Source: Deltaproteobacteria bacterium
GTDB taxonomy: Bacteria > Desulfobacterota > Desulfuromonadia > Desulfuromonadales > BM103
DNA: 64,000 bases
Assembly: GCA_024279915.1 (NCBI GenBank)
Contig: JAJRRB010000025.1
Location: forward strand, 62,001-126,000
Direction of reading: 5' to 3'
Shown: positions 39,660-49,517 of the stretch, one piece after another
How positions within the stretch are numbered: position 1 is the first letter of the stretch
How the letters are laid out: each line of letters starts with the position of its first letter
Notes under the pieces: model-generated
Database searches by the model: none
What the model saw: the letters and a program-made list of their open reading frames with translations, nothing else
What the model was told of the DNA's origin: nothing
Position numbers and translations under genes: made by a program

Positions 39660-40826
39660 TCAATCCTCGACTATTTCGTCTTCAGTGAAATACCCCTCAT
39701 CAACATGAATCAACGTTTCTTTCTGCTCTTTGATGCCGATTCTATTTTCTATCAACAGGTCAATCAGCTTGTCACCATCAATCAAACTGATCGGCGCAGC
39801 GCCTTGATGGACTGCGACATCTTTGCAGCCCTTACTGAACTTCCCCAATGTAATCAAAGTTCCACGAATAGCGCCGTGTAGCGGTAGCACCCCACGCAAT
39901 TGATCGAGAATCGGACGACCGATACTCCCCTGATGCCTTTTCACCTGAACAACTTCTTGGACGGTCGTGATACCGAACTGCGCCGTCGCGATCACATCAA
40001 CACCTTTATCACCGCTGGCTTTGGTGACTTCGACATCCTGATATTCCATGGCTTCCAACAATTCTTTCACCAGATGCTCAAAGCGGTAGGGGTTCATGAC
40101 GCTGAGTTGGTCACGCAGAGCCTGGCGCTGGGCATTGTTAAATTCATTCACCACCCGCAACACTTCTTGCTTGGGATCATTGACGAACTGAGAAAAACCG
40201 GAAGCGTATTCGCGCCCTTTAGCGGTGATGGTATAGCTGTTCCCTTCTCGGGAGACAAAGCCGCGATCAATCACATCCATCATTCGTCGACGCAGGGTAT
40301 CTTTGATCGTTGAAGAGGTACCGAATTTGGAATTGTCTTTGAGGAAGCTACCCCATTCTTCGAGCAGATCAGAACGTTTAGCGGTGGTTTTGGGCGCGAG
40401 GATGCCGAGCAGTTGTGGGATGCCTTCAACTTCATCGATCTCCCGTGTGACTTCAAGGTCATCAGCTAAAAAGGCCCGCCCTCGTGGGGTCATTTGATAT
40501 TGCCCAGAGGGGTCTTCGGTGAGCAGGTTGTAGGCATTGATAAAGAGGTATGAGCCATAGGTATGGCGGGGATTGACCTTCCCTTTGCTTTTCTGCCAGA
40601 CCGAGGCGGCCAAGGTGGCGAAATCGCCTTTGAGTCGCTCGGGTATCCAGGTGTCGGGGTCGGTCCAATCGACGGGGTTTTGCGGGGTGCCGGTCTGTTC
40701 GATGATGGCTTTGATCATGCCGTTGACAGTTGAGCGTGGGATGCCATTCCAGGTATTGACGAGTTCTTTAACCTCTCGATAAAGAGGAAATAGTGGCATA
40801 CGAACGATGTATTTTTTTTCACTCAT
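39660..40826 (-). CDS. Mrr-like restriction endonuclease
   Basis: NPYRFEHLVKELLEAMEYQDVEVTKASGDKGVDVIA...VVQVKRHQGSIGRP (PD-(D/E)xK Mrr_cat); start MSEKKYIV. Confidence 0.88.
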   Translation of the reverse strand: MSEKKYIVRMPLFPLYREVKELVNTWNGIPRSTVNGMIKAIIEQTGTPQNPVDWTDPDTWIPERLKGDFATLAASVWQKSKGKVNPRHTYGSYLFINAYNLLTEDPSGQYQMTPRGRAFLADDLEVTREIDEVEGIPQLLGILAPKTTAKRSDLLEEWGSFLKDNSKFGTSSTIKDTLRRRMMDVIDRGFVSREGNSYTITAKGREYASGFSQFVNDPKQEVLRVVNEFNNAQRQALRDQLSVMNPYRFEHLVKELLEAMEYQDVEVTKASGDKGVDVIATAQFGITTVQEVVQVKRHQGSIGRPILDQLRGVLPLHGAIRGTLITLGKFSKGCKDVAVHQGAAPISLIDGDKLIDLLIENRIGIKEQKETLIHVDEGYFTEDEIVED

Positions 40827-40879
40827 GAGACCTCCGAACATTTGCACCTCAAGGTGCCTGCCCCTATACCGCGTTTAAA

Positions 40880-41608
40880 TTAGCTTTCTTCTTGATACTC
40901 AGCGACAAAAGCATCAAACAGTTCCACAATTGCATCAAAATGGGGGTGATCGTTTAACTGATTAATATTGAACGCTAAACACATATCAATATCTTTATGC
41001 GAAAAGAAATTTTCTTGAATTAACCACTCACGAATCTGATCTGAGGTGTCGGTATATTCCCGTTCCTCAGGATCATACCCTTCGGTCAAAAAGGTTGTAA
41101 AGCAAGAGTGTATAACCTTCTTCATATGGTCCTGAATTGTCTCGATTTGAGTTAGGACCTCTGATATTTGATCATCAGCACTTTCTTGATTGTTGAAGAA
41201 GATGTTTCCGTTTGAATGGGCAATGTCGTTTCGTTGCTTTACCAATTTGGCAAATTGTCCAATATGTCCATTTTCACAGCCAATCAGCTTAAGGAAACGG
41301 AAGATACGGCTTTCATTGATCGTCCAAAACAAGAAAGGAGTGCTGGCATCAAGCAATCTCTTTTCATCCTCTTTACTAAAACCGACGAGGGCTTTTTGGA
41401 AGTCATCAGGGCGAGTACGCTTAATTTGCCAGACAGAGAAATAGACAAAACTCATATAGAGCATGTGAAAAGGGAGCAGCGCAAACTGATACTTTTCGTT
41501 TTGGTAATTACATTCAAAAGAGTCCCACAAAAAGACAATGTACTCTTGTTCTTTTTCGTTCTCAAATGATTGAGGAAGATATTCGATAATTTGCAGAGCT
41601 TCGTCCAT
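40880..41608 (-). CDS. HEPN-like protein with Rx4H motif in RM operon
   Basis: KQRNDIAHSNG (R-NDIA-H); mostly helical composition; 5-nt gap to hsdMS. Confidence 0.55.
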   Translation of the reverse strand: MDEALQIIEYLPQSFENEKEQEYIVFLWDSFECNYQNEKYQFALLPFHMLYMSFVYFSVWQIKRTRPDDFQKALVGFSKEDEKRLLDASTPFLFWTINESRIFRFLKLIGCENGHIGQFAKLVKQRNDIAHSNGNIFFNNQESADDQISEVLTQIETIQDHMKKVIHSCFTTFLTEGYDPEEREYTDTSDQIREWLIQENFFSHKDIDMCLAFNINQLNDHPHFDAIVELFDAFVAEYQEES

Positions 41609-41613
41609 CCCCC

Positions 41614-43545
41614 CTACCCCTCACCCCACACACGATCAATGGTCGTTTTGATTTTTTCTTCTTGTTCAACTATTTCTGCTTTCAATTTATCAATTTTTCT
41701 CTGATGGCCTTCAATCTCCGCGACGATCTCTTTTTGAACATCAAGCGGCGGCAGGGGGAACTTTACTTTTTTGAGCACATTTCCGTTGAACTGTGGCTGA
41801 CCTCCGCCAGTCACAAGAGCATTGGCTTGCGCCCAGTAATGGGGAGTCTGAGCAAATGCCCAGTAAAACTCAGGTAACACTCTATCTAATGGGAACTTCA
41901 ACCTAATCAAGAAAGAAGCAAATACAGCGATATACTCCTCCTTAAAAATCATTGTCTTGCCAAACGTCGCGCCTGTTCGTGCAACAAGAACATCACCCTT
42001 TTTCAGCAAATATTTTTCGGAATCACTGCTTAAGTTGATATATTTAGAGCCTTTTTTTCGCAGCTTTCCATTTAGATCAATATCGGTAATTCTTACAAAC
42101 CTTGCATCACCACTATCTTGTGCCTTCTCGGTAAAACCGTACTCAGGTTTGCAAATATCCCCCAACGCAACCATCTCATACTCAGTCAACCGAGCGACAC
42201 TATCCCGATACCGCTCCCCTCCTAGGCTAAACTCCCCATCCTTAGCAATCCGCTCTCGCTTCACCGCCAGCAGACCACCCCCATCAGCACCCGCAAAAAC
42301 GACACCACTACGAACAGCATCAAACCACCCCCGCAGATTCCGCGCCGCCTCAGGCAAATCATTCAAAGCAATCGGACGCCGCTGTGCCCCCAACCCAAAC
42401 CCATCATTCTCAACCTTGACGAACAAAATCTCATCACACTTCTTCGCTACCTGCTTATCAAAAAACAGAATCGATGTCTTCACCCCCGAATAAGGATTAA
42501 ACACCCCTGCAGGGAGTGAAACCACCGCTGCAAGGTAGTTTTCAACCAACATCTTGCGCAACTGCTTGTACGCCGTACCCGACTGAAAGATGACCCCCTC
42601 AGGGACAATAATCGCCGCCCTCCCCGTGGGCGAAAGATGCTCCGCCATATAATCGACAAACAATACCTCGCTACGCTTCGACTGCACCGAAAAACGCTTG
42701 TGCGGCTTAATGCCCCCCTTCGGCGACATAAATGGCGGGTTGGCCAGAATCACATCGGCGTATTCGTTCCAGCGTTCATCGCTGGTGAGGGTGTCGTACT
42801 CATAGATATGCGGATCGGTAAAGCCGTGCAGATAGAGATTGACCAGGGAGAGCCGCACCATATCGGGCGAAATATCGTAGCCGCACACGTTCTTGATCAA
42901 CACCTTGCGCTCATCGGGAGTCAACTGATCGCCGGGTTTCTCCTTGCCGTTGGCCTTTTGAATATGCTTCCAGGCCGAAATCAAAAAACCGGCAGTTCCA
43001 CAGGCAGGGTCAAGAATCGTCTCGTTTTTTTTCGGGTCGATCACCTCAACCATAAAATCAATAATATGACGTGGAGTGCGAAACTGCCCGGCATCGCCCT
43101 GACTGCCAAGGACCGAAAGCAGATACTCGAAAGCATCACCGAGGTTTTCCGAATGATCGTAGGTAAAGTGATTGATCTCCTTCAAAAAGGCGCGCAACGT
43201 CTCTGGGTCGCGGTACGGCAGGTAGGCATTTTTGAAGATATCGCGAAACAGTTCCGGGATACCGGGGTTAGCAGTCATGGTCTGGATCGCTTCACTGTAG
43301 AGGGCCAGCATGTCGTGACCGCCGGTACCGGGAGCCATCAGATTGGCCCAGCTGTACTTTTCAAATTCGCCAGCAAAGAAGGTTCGTTCGCCACCCAGTT
43401 CGGCGGCCTGGATATCCATGTCATCCATAAACTTATAGATCAGCGCAATGGTGATCTGTTCGACCTGCGACTTGGGATCGGGGACTTTACCAACGAGAAT
43501 ATCGCGACAGCTGTCGATGCGGCGTTTTGTTTCTGTATCGAGCAT
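41614..43545 (-). CDS. hsdM: Type I RM methyltransferase-specificity fusion (HsdM + one HsdS TRD)
   Basis: LDPACGTAGFLI, VILANPPF; C-terminal TRD and PLPPLDVQKEIVAEIEGHQRKIDKLKAEI coiled coil. Confidence 0.93.
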   Translation of the reverse strand: MLDTETKRRIDSCRDILVGKVPDPKSQVEQITIALIYKFMDDMDIQAAELGGERTFFAGEFEKYSWANLMAPGTGGHDMLALYSEAIQTMTANPGIPELFRDIFKNAYLPYRDPETLRAFLKEINHFTYDHSENLGDAFEYLLSVLGSQGDAGQFRTPRHIIDFMVEVIDPKKNETILDPACGTAGFLISAWKHIQKANGKEKPGDQLTPDERKVLIKNVCGYDISPDMVRLSLVNLYLHGFTDPHIYEYDTLTSDERWNEYADVILANPPFMSPKGGIKPHKRFSVQSKRSEVLFVDYMAEHLSPTGRAAIIVPEGVIFQSGTAYKQLRKMLVENYLAAVVSLPAGVFNPYSGVKTSILFFDKQVAKKCDEILFVKVENDGFGLGAQRRPIALNDLPEAARNLRGWFDAVRSGVVFAGADGGGLLAVKRERIAKDGEFSLGGERYRDSVARLTEYEMVALGDICKPEYGFTEKAQDSGDARFVRITDIDLNGKLRKKGSKYINLSSDSEKYLLKKGDVLVARTGATFGKTMIFKEEYIAVFASFLIRLKFPLDRVLPEFYWAFAQTPHYWAQANALVTGGGQPQFNGNVLKKVKFPLPPLDVQKEIVAEIEGHQRKIDKLKAEIVEQEEKIKTTIDRVWGEG

Positions 43546-43568
43546 TAGTGTTTAATGACCTTGGCTGG

Positions 43569-46103
43569 TTAGTGGGTAAAACTATTGATGGAGACGTAGT
43601 CTTTCACATATTGCGGAATCTTGTTGCGCCACTCGGGTGGCACCCCCTGGAAATCATGCATGGTGAAAGAAGGGTTGACGTTCAGGTCGGTCAATCGTTT
43701 GCTTTCGATAATATCACGCACTCTGGCGTCGGAGATATACGCCTTGAAGTAATATTTCATGGCGACAATATGGCCAGGGTCGTTCGGCTTATAATCGAGC
43801 ACAAACTTCTGGAATTCTTCTTCGAGCAGTTCATCTTTCGATTTGAAGTAGGGGATTAAACCGAAAATCTTTTGCAGGATCTCACGTAATGGCAATTGTC
43901 GATCGACCCCGGCGGCTTTGCGCAGTTTGTCGAGGGTGAAGTACTCGGCAGGCTTGTCCATGAATTCGGCAAGCACATGATCGATAGCTGGTTGCCACTC
44001 TCCCGCGGCAACCTGCTCCTGCACAAAAGCATCTTCTTTGACTTTATCCTCAAAGGTTTCAAAGAACATGCGATCCACCCGCATACCTTCGGCACCGATC
44101 TGTTCTTCGGCAATTCCGGCCAGAGCATCTGGCAGTGTGCTGACGTATAAATTTCCCGGTGGTGGCGGAGGCGGCGGCACAGGTCGTTCTCTACCACTGG
44201 GAGCAGGAAGGACAAGCACTTCATCGTAGTTGAATTTCTCTTCGAAGTATTCGCAGTTGGCAAAAAAGTCAAAGAGCTTGAAGCGGGTTTTGTCTGGATC
44301 CTTGACCAGCTCTGCCCGTTCAGGATCGTGCAACTCTTCGAGAAAATCGTGGGGGCGAGTACCCCGGCCTTTGATCTGCACAAAATCGGTCGGTGAAAAG
44401 ATAGGACGCATCATGCAGAGGTTCATGATATCGGTACAGTCGTAGCCGGTGGTCATCATGCCGACGGTGACACAGACACGGGCCTTGCTGGTTTTGTAGC
44501 TCTCGACGAAATTTTCGGAGCCGAGCAGGTTGTTGTTGGCGAAGTTGAGAGTGTACTGTTGAGCATCTTTTATCTGTGACGTGACCTGAATAGCAAAATC
44601 GGAATTGTAACGCCCAGGGAAGAGAACATCGGCAAGTTCATTCAGAATCTGGGTGAGTTTGGCGGCATGTTTCTGACTGACAGCAAAGACAATAGTTTTG
44701 CCAATTTCACCGCTGACCGGGTCACGCAGAGCATTTTTCAAAAAGGTTTCACAAAAAACCTGGTTGGTCGCCTTGGAGAAGAATTTCTTTTCAAAGTCCC
44801 GTTGATAATAGGTCTGTTCTTTATCCTCATTCCCTTCGGTCACCGCCATGACCGCATAGCCCTTATCGGCGAGCAGTTGGGTAGTGATTTCGGTACGGGC
44901 ATCAACCGTTACCGGGTTAATCAGAAAACCGTCGCGCACTCCGTCGAGCAGCGAATAGCGAAAAGTCGGCTCGCCCGATTCGCAACCGAAGGTGCGATAA
45001 GTATCGAGCAGTAAGCGTCGCTCTAATTCGCGCGGGTCACGGGTGGTTGGCTTCTTTGGATCAAATTTCTTCAGATAGTCTTTCGGGGTAGCCGTTAGTC
45101 CGAGTTTGTAGCCAACAAAATACTCAAACACCGCGCGGGCATTGCCGCCAATGGAACGATGGGCTTCATCCGATATGACCAGATCGAAATCGGTCGGAGA
45201 GAAGAGTTGCTTGTACTTGTTGTTGAAAAGCAGTGACTGGACAGTGGTCACAACAATCTCGGCCTTGCGCCAATCATCCCGCTGTTCTTTATAGATCACC
45301 GAGCTGAAATCATTCTTGAGAAGAAGCTTGAATGATTTATTAGCCTGCTCTTCCAGTTCGAGGCGATCTACCAGGAAGAGCACCCGCCGGGCATTTCCGG
45401 AGCGTAAGAAGAGTTTGATAACCGCAGCCGCGGTGAGTGTTTTACCTGTTCCCGTGGCCATTTCAAAGAGGCAGCGTTCATCCCCTCTGCTGGCAGCAAG
45501 CTGTAGCGCCTCGATCGCCTGTTTCTGATATTCCCGCAGACAGCGCAGCCGATTCTTTTTGATAAAAGCCTGACGCTCAGAGGCCGCTTGCCATCCCGCA
45601 TCACTGGAATAAGTTGGATACTGGGTCAGGGCGATATAGTCGTCGCCGACTTTTTCATCGCAAAGCATTTCCGGAGAGGGATGGAAATGGATGTGACCGG
45701 CGACAGATTCAGGTTCGGGAAAGCTGGTGATGACGCGGGGGTTGCCACGTTCAAGATCCCAGAAATAGTGCAGATTGCCGTTGGAAAGGAGTATAAAGCG
45801 GCAGCCTTGTGATTTGGCATAGGTGCGGGCTTGCTCTTTGCCGACCAAAGGGTTTTTATCTTCGGCCTTGGCTTCGAGAACGATAAAGGGGAAGCCTTCT
45901 GCATCCAGCAACAGGAAATCGACAAAACCGTTCTTGATCGTTTCGAAGTTACCGCCAAGAGCATCAATTGCGGATTCAGTGATTTTGACATTCGGCTCCA
46001 GCACAATATTGGCTGGGCCACTGTCATCATCAAAAAATCGCCAACCGGATTCTTCGAGCAGCCGGTTGATCTTGATCCTTGCCCTTGCTTCCTTTGCTGC
46101 CAT
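43569..46103 (-). CDS. hsdR: Type I restriction endonuclease subunit R
   Basis: FIVLEAKAED nuclease region, MATGTGKTLTAAAVI, VISDEAHRSIGG, QIKGRGTRPHDF. Confidence 0.95.
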   Translation of the reverse strand: MAAKEARARIKINRLLEESGWRFFDDDSGPANIVLEPNVKITESAIDALGGNFETIKNGFVDFLLLDAEGFPFIVLEAKAEDKNPLVGKEQARTYAKSQGCRFILLSNGNLHYFWDLERGNPRVITSFPEPESVAGHIHFHPSPEMLCDEKVGDDYIALTQYPTYSSDAGWQAASERQAFIKKNRLRCLREYQKQAIEALQLAASRGDERCLFEMATGTGKTLTAAAVIKLFLRSGNARRVLFLVDRLELEEQANKSFKLLLKNDFSSVIYKEQRDDWRKAEIVVTTVQSLLFNNKYKQLFSPTDFDLVISDEAHRSIGGNARAVFEYFVGYKLGLTATPKDYLKKFDPKKPTTRDPRELERRLLLDTYRTFGCESGEPTFRYSLLDGVRDGFLINPVTVDARTEITTQLLADKGYAVMAVTEGNEDKEQTYYQRDFEKKFFSKATNQVFCETFLKNALRDPVSGEIGKTIVFAVSQKHAAKLTQILNELADVLFPGRYNSDFAIQVTSQIKDAQQYTLNFANNNLLGSENFVESYKTSKARVCVTVGMMTTGYDCTDIMNLCMMRPIFSPTDFVQIKGRGTRPHDFLEELHDPERAELVKDPDKTRFKLFDFFANCEYFEEKFNYDEVLVLPAPSGRERPVPPPPPPPGNLYVSTLPDALAGIAEEQIGAEGMRVDRMFFETFEDKVKEDAFVQEQVAAGEWQPAIDHVLAEFMDKPAEYFTLDKLRKAAGVDRQLPLREILQKIFGLIPYFKSKDELLEEEFQKFVLDYKPNDPGHIVAMKYYFKAYISDARVRDIIESKRLTDLNVNPSFTMHDFQGVPPEWRNKIPQYVKDYVSINSFTH

Positions 46104-46187
46104 ATGAAGACCACCCTCCAGAAAGTCTTTAAATTACAGGAAAATCTCGCGTTGGTAAAGGATATGCTCTTATCCCCCAAAAGAAAC

Positions 46188-46213
46188 GGGGACGATCTTT
46201 ACAGATCGTCCCC
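46188..46213. terminator. GC-rich hairpin at boundary of gcv operon and hsdR promoter region
   Basis: GGGGACGATCT-TTAC-AGATCGTCCCC. Confidence 0.6.
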
Positions 46214-46249
46214 ATTCTCTTTTACCATTTTTCTACGTACCTCATAGCG

Positions 46250-47710
46250 CTATGCGCCTTTCTCCCACTTCAGTTTCGGCTTTCGTGCCGCAGTGGTCTC
46301 GTCTAGCCTTCTGATCCGTGAGCGGACCGGAGCCTGGTGTAGCAGCGCCGGATTGTCGCGGGCCTCGCCAGCTATAGCGATCATGGCATCGCAGAACTCA
46401 TCGAGAACTTCCTGACTCTCTGTCTCGGTTGGTTCAATCATGATCGCCCCCTTGACCACCAGCGGGAAGTAGATGGTCGGAGGGTGGTATCCATAATCAA
46501 TCAGGCGTTTGGCCACATCCAGAGTGTGACAGTCGCCCTCAAGGTCTTTATCAGAAAAAACAACTTCGTGTAGTGAACGACTCGTGAACGGTAGGTCGTA
46601 AACACCTTCCAACCGCGCTCGCACGTAGTTGGCATTGAGTACAGCCATTTCGCTTGCATGCTTCAAACCGTCACCACCCATACTACGAATATAAGCATAG
46701 GCTCGAACCATGATGCCGACATTGCCATGAAATGCCATCATACGTCCGATAGAATCTGCACGAGTTGCTTCAATACAGTAATTTTCACCATCGTACTCTA
46801 CACCTGGACCTGGTAGATAGGGGGTCAGTTCTTCTGTGACGCCTACCGGCCCGGAACCTGGTCCGCCGCCACCGTGGGGAGTGGAGAAGGTTTTGTGCAG
46901 GTTGAAGTGCATGACGTCAATACCCATGTCGCCGGGACGAGCAATCCCCATCAGTGCATTGAGGTTGGCGCCATCACAATAAACCATGCCACCACGTTCG
47001 TGAACCAGTTTACAGATCGCCTCGATATTGGTTTCGAAGAGGCCGAGAGTATTCGGGTTGGTGACCATCAACGCAGCGACATCGTCATTCATGTGCGCCT
47101 CAACTTCTTCCAGAGTCAAGATGCCGTCTGAAGCAATCGGCACAACATCATAACCTGTCAATGATGCTGTCGCCGGGTTGGTGCCATGGGCCGTATCAGG
47201 AATAAGCACTTTGGTGCGTTTGCTGCCTCGTGCTTCATGCCATGCACGAATCACCAGCATTCCTGCCAGTTCGCCCTGGGCACCAGCTGCTGGCTGCAAG
47301 GTGACTTTAGCAAAACCGGATATTTCCGCAAGGGCAACCTGCAAGCGATACATCAGCTCCAGGGAACCCTGAGCCAGATGTGACGGCGTTGACGGATGGA
47401 TAAAGGCCAGACCCGGAATCCTTGCCGCGACCTCATTGACCTTGGGGTTGTACTTCATGGTACAGCTACCCAAAGGATAAAAACCGGAATCGACACCATA
47501 ATTCCAGGTCGACAGGCGAGTGAAATGACGCACCACATCAACTTCGGAGAGTTCGGGGAAACCGCTGATTTCTTCACGGCAAAGTTCTGCTGGAAGTTCT
47601 GCTGCCGGCACATCGAGTTTCGGCAGGCTGTAACCTTTGCGGCCCGGATCGGAATGTTCAAAAAGCAATTTCTCGTTCAGGATAAGCCCGCTGGTACCAA
47701 CGATCGTCAT
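46250..47710 (-). CDS. gcvPB: Glycine dehydrogenase (decarboxylating) subunit 2
   Basis: DSGFYPLGSCTMKYNPKVNE; HFNLHKTFSTPHGGGGPGSGPVGV PLP site. Confidence 0.97.
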   Translation of the reverse strand: MTIVGTSGLILNEKLLFEHSDPGRKGYSLPKLDVPAAELPAELCREEISGFPELSEVDVVRHFTRLSTWNYGVDSGFYPLGSCTMKYNPKVNEVAARIPGLAFIHPSTPSHLAQGSLELMYRLQVALAEISGFAKVTLQPAAGAQGELAGMLVIRAWHEARGSKRTKVLIPDTAHGTNPATASLTGYDVVPIASDGILTLEEVEAHMNDDVAALMVTNPNTLGLFETNIEAICKLVHERGGMVYCDGANLNALMGIARPGDMGIDVMHFNLHKTFSTPHGGGGPGSGPVGVTEELTPYLPGPGVEYDGENYCIEATRADSIGRMMAFHGNVGIMVRAYAYIRSMGGDGLKHASEMAVLNANYVRARLEGVYDLPFTSRSLHEVVFSDKDLEGDCHTLDVAKRLIDYGYHPPTIYFPLVVKGAIMIEPTETESQEVLDEFCDAMIAIAGEARDNPALLHQAPVRSRIRRLDETTAARKPKLKWEKGA

Positions 47711-49056
47711 GCTGCCCCTCCCTGTAGTGCAGCAACCAAAGCATCGATCTCCTCGCGTTGGTTCTGCTCTGTCACGCAAACCAGGAAACAATCTGCCAGC
47801 TCCGGATATTCCTCACCGAGTGGGATGCCAGCGAGAATACCAGCCCCTTCGAGACGGGTGAGCACCTCTGCGACAGGCTCTTCGGAGCGCACGACAAATT
47901 CATTAAAGGAAGCTCCGTCGAAAACTAGACTAAAGCCTTTAATTGCGGATAATTGCTGACGGGCATAAGCCGCCTTGGCGAGATTCTGTTCTGCCATCTC
48001 ACGCAAACCCTGTTTGCCAAGCAGGCTCATAAAGATGGTAACCATCAAGGCACATAAACCCTGATTTGAACAGATATTCGAGGTCGCTTTCTCACGACGG
48101 ATATGCTGCTCACGGGTCGCCAAGGTCAGGACAAAGCCACGCTGGCCTTCCAGGTCGGTGGTTTCACCAACCAGACGTCCCGGCATGCCGCGCACATCTT
48201 TTTGCCGCACGGCAAAGAAACCAACATAGGGACCACCAAAAGCAAGTGGCAGACCGAAGCTCTGACCATCGCCAACCACAATATCGGCACCAAGTTCACC
48301 CGGCGACTTAAGTAAGCCGAGCGCAACAGGTTCCGCAACGGCCGTTACTAATTTGGCTCCGGCACCATGTGCCTGCTCAGCCAGGGCAGCGACATCCTCG
48401 ATAACACCTAAATAATTCGGGTATCCGGCCACCACAGCAGCGATGGAGTCATCCAGTTTGGCTGCCAGATCAGTAAGGTCGGTTCGGCCATCGTCAGCAA
48501 TGGCAACGTCAACCAGCTCCAGATTCAGATAGCGACAATAAGTAGCCACAACCGCCCGGTAGCGTGGATTGAGAGCCTTAGACAACAGCACCCGCTTACG
48601 GCGGGTCAGACGCATAGCCATGAGCACCGCTTCCGCGCAAGCCGAGGCTCCATCGTACATCGACGCATTGGCAGCATCCATTCCAGTCAGCTGACAGATC
48701 AAGGTCTGAAACTCAAAGACCGCCTGCAATGTCCCCTGGCTGATCTCTGGCTGGTACGGCGTATAAGCTGTATAAAACTCACTACGCGAGATCAGCTGGT
48801 CAATAACCGCCGGGATAAAGTGGTTATAGGCACCACCACCGAGAAAACTTTTGTGCGTCTCAGACGTTGCGTTTACTGCCGCCAGAGTTTTGAACTCGCG
48901 TAACAATTCTGTCTCACTGGCCGACTCCTGCAAATCGAGAGGGCGCTTGAGTCGCACGGATTCCGGTACCTCAACAAAAAGGTCTTTCAGGGTTGCAACA
49001 CCAATGCGTTCGAGCATCTGGGTCACGTCCCCGGCAGTATGCGGGATATAACGCAT
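47707..49056 (-). CDS. gcvPA: Glycine dehydrogenase (decarboxylating) subunit 1
   Basis: MRYIPHTAGDVTQMLERIGV; FLGGGAYNHFIPAVIDQLI. Confidence 0.97.
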   Translation of the reverse strand: MRYIPHTAGDVTQMLERIGVATLKDLFVEVPESVRLKRPLDLQESASETELLREFKTLAAVNATSETHKSFLGGGAYNHFIPAVIDQLISRSEFYTAYTPYQPEISQGTLQAVFEFQTLICQLTGMDAANASMYDGASACAEAVLMAMRLTRRKRVLLSKALNPRYRAVVATYCRYLNLELVDVAIADDGRTDLTDLAAKLDDSIAAVVAGYPNYLGVIEDVAALAEQAHGAGAKLVTAVAEPVALGLLKSPGELGADIVVGDGQSFGLPLAFGGPYVGFFAVRQKDVRGMPGRLVGETTDLEGQRGFVLTLATREQHIRREKATSNICSNQGLCALMVTIFMSLLGKQGLREMAEQNLAKAAYARQQLSAIKGFSLVFDGASFNEFVVRSEEPVAEVLTRLEGAGILAGIPLGEEYPELADCFLVCVTEQNQREEIDALVAALQGGAA

Positions 49057-49060
49057 TTGC

Positions 49061-49447
49061 TTAGCTCTCCTCTGCGATCAGGGCCTGGTAATCTTCAGAA
49101 GACATCAAGGCATCAGCAGCACTGGCATCAGTCATACGGATTTTGATCATCCAGCCATCTTCATAAGGAGACGTATTAATAATCTCGGGAGTTTCGACAA
49201 GATCTTCATTGATCTCTTCAACGGTACCGGCGATTGGCGCATAGATATCTGAGACAGCTTTCACTGATTCCACGACACCGAACGGCTTGCCCACTTCGAG
49301 GACCGTACCGACTTCAGGGAGCTCAACAAACACCACATCACCCAGGGCATCCTGGGCAAAGTCGGTAATACCAATCGTAGCCAGATCTTTTTCAACCATG
49401 ATCCACTCATGCTCTTCGGTGTACTTGAATTCTTCAGGGAATTCCAT
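49061..49447 (-). CDS. gcvH: Glycine cleavage system H protein
   Basis: KYTEEHEWI; GVVESVKAVSDIYAP lipoyl site. Confidence 0.97.
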   Translation of the reverse strand: MEFPEEFKYTEEHEWIMVEKDLATIGITDFAQDALGDVVFVELPEVGTVLEVGKPFGVVESVKAVSDIYAPIAGTVEEINEDLVETPEIINTSPYEDGWMIKIRMTDASAADALMSSEDYQALIAEES

Positions 49448-49517
49448 GGCAATCTCCTCCTGGAAGTTGACCCCTGCACAACAGGGGTGAAAAGAAAATC
49501 TCTATCTGAACAATTTG

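Noticed and set aside
39570-39900. Plus-strand open frame ...YNWVGSWIGIVDAGQNNGEHKLNKWSAGKPTSN...
   Set aside because: No start codon and mostly antisense to the Mrr-like gene; treated as shadow frame.
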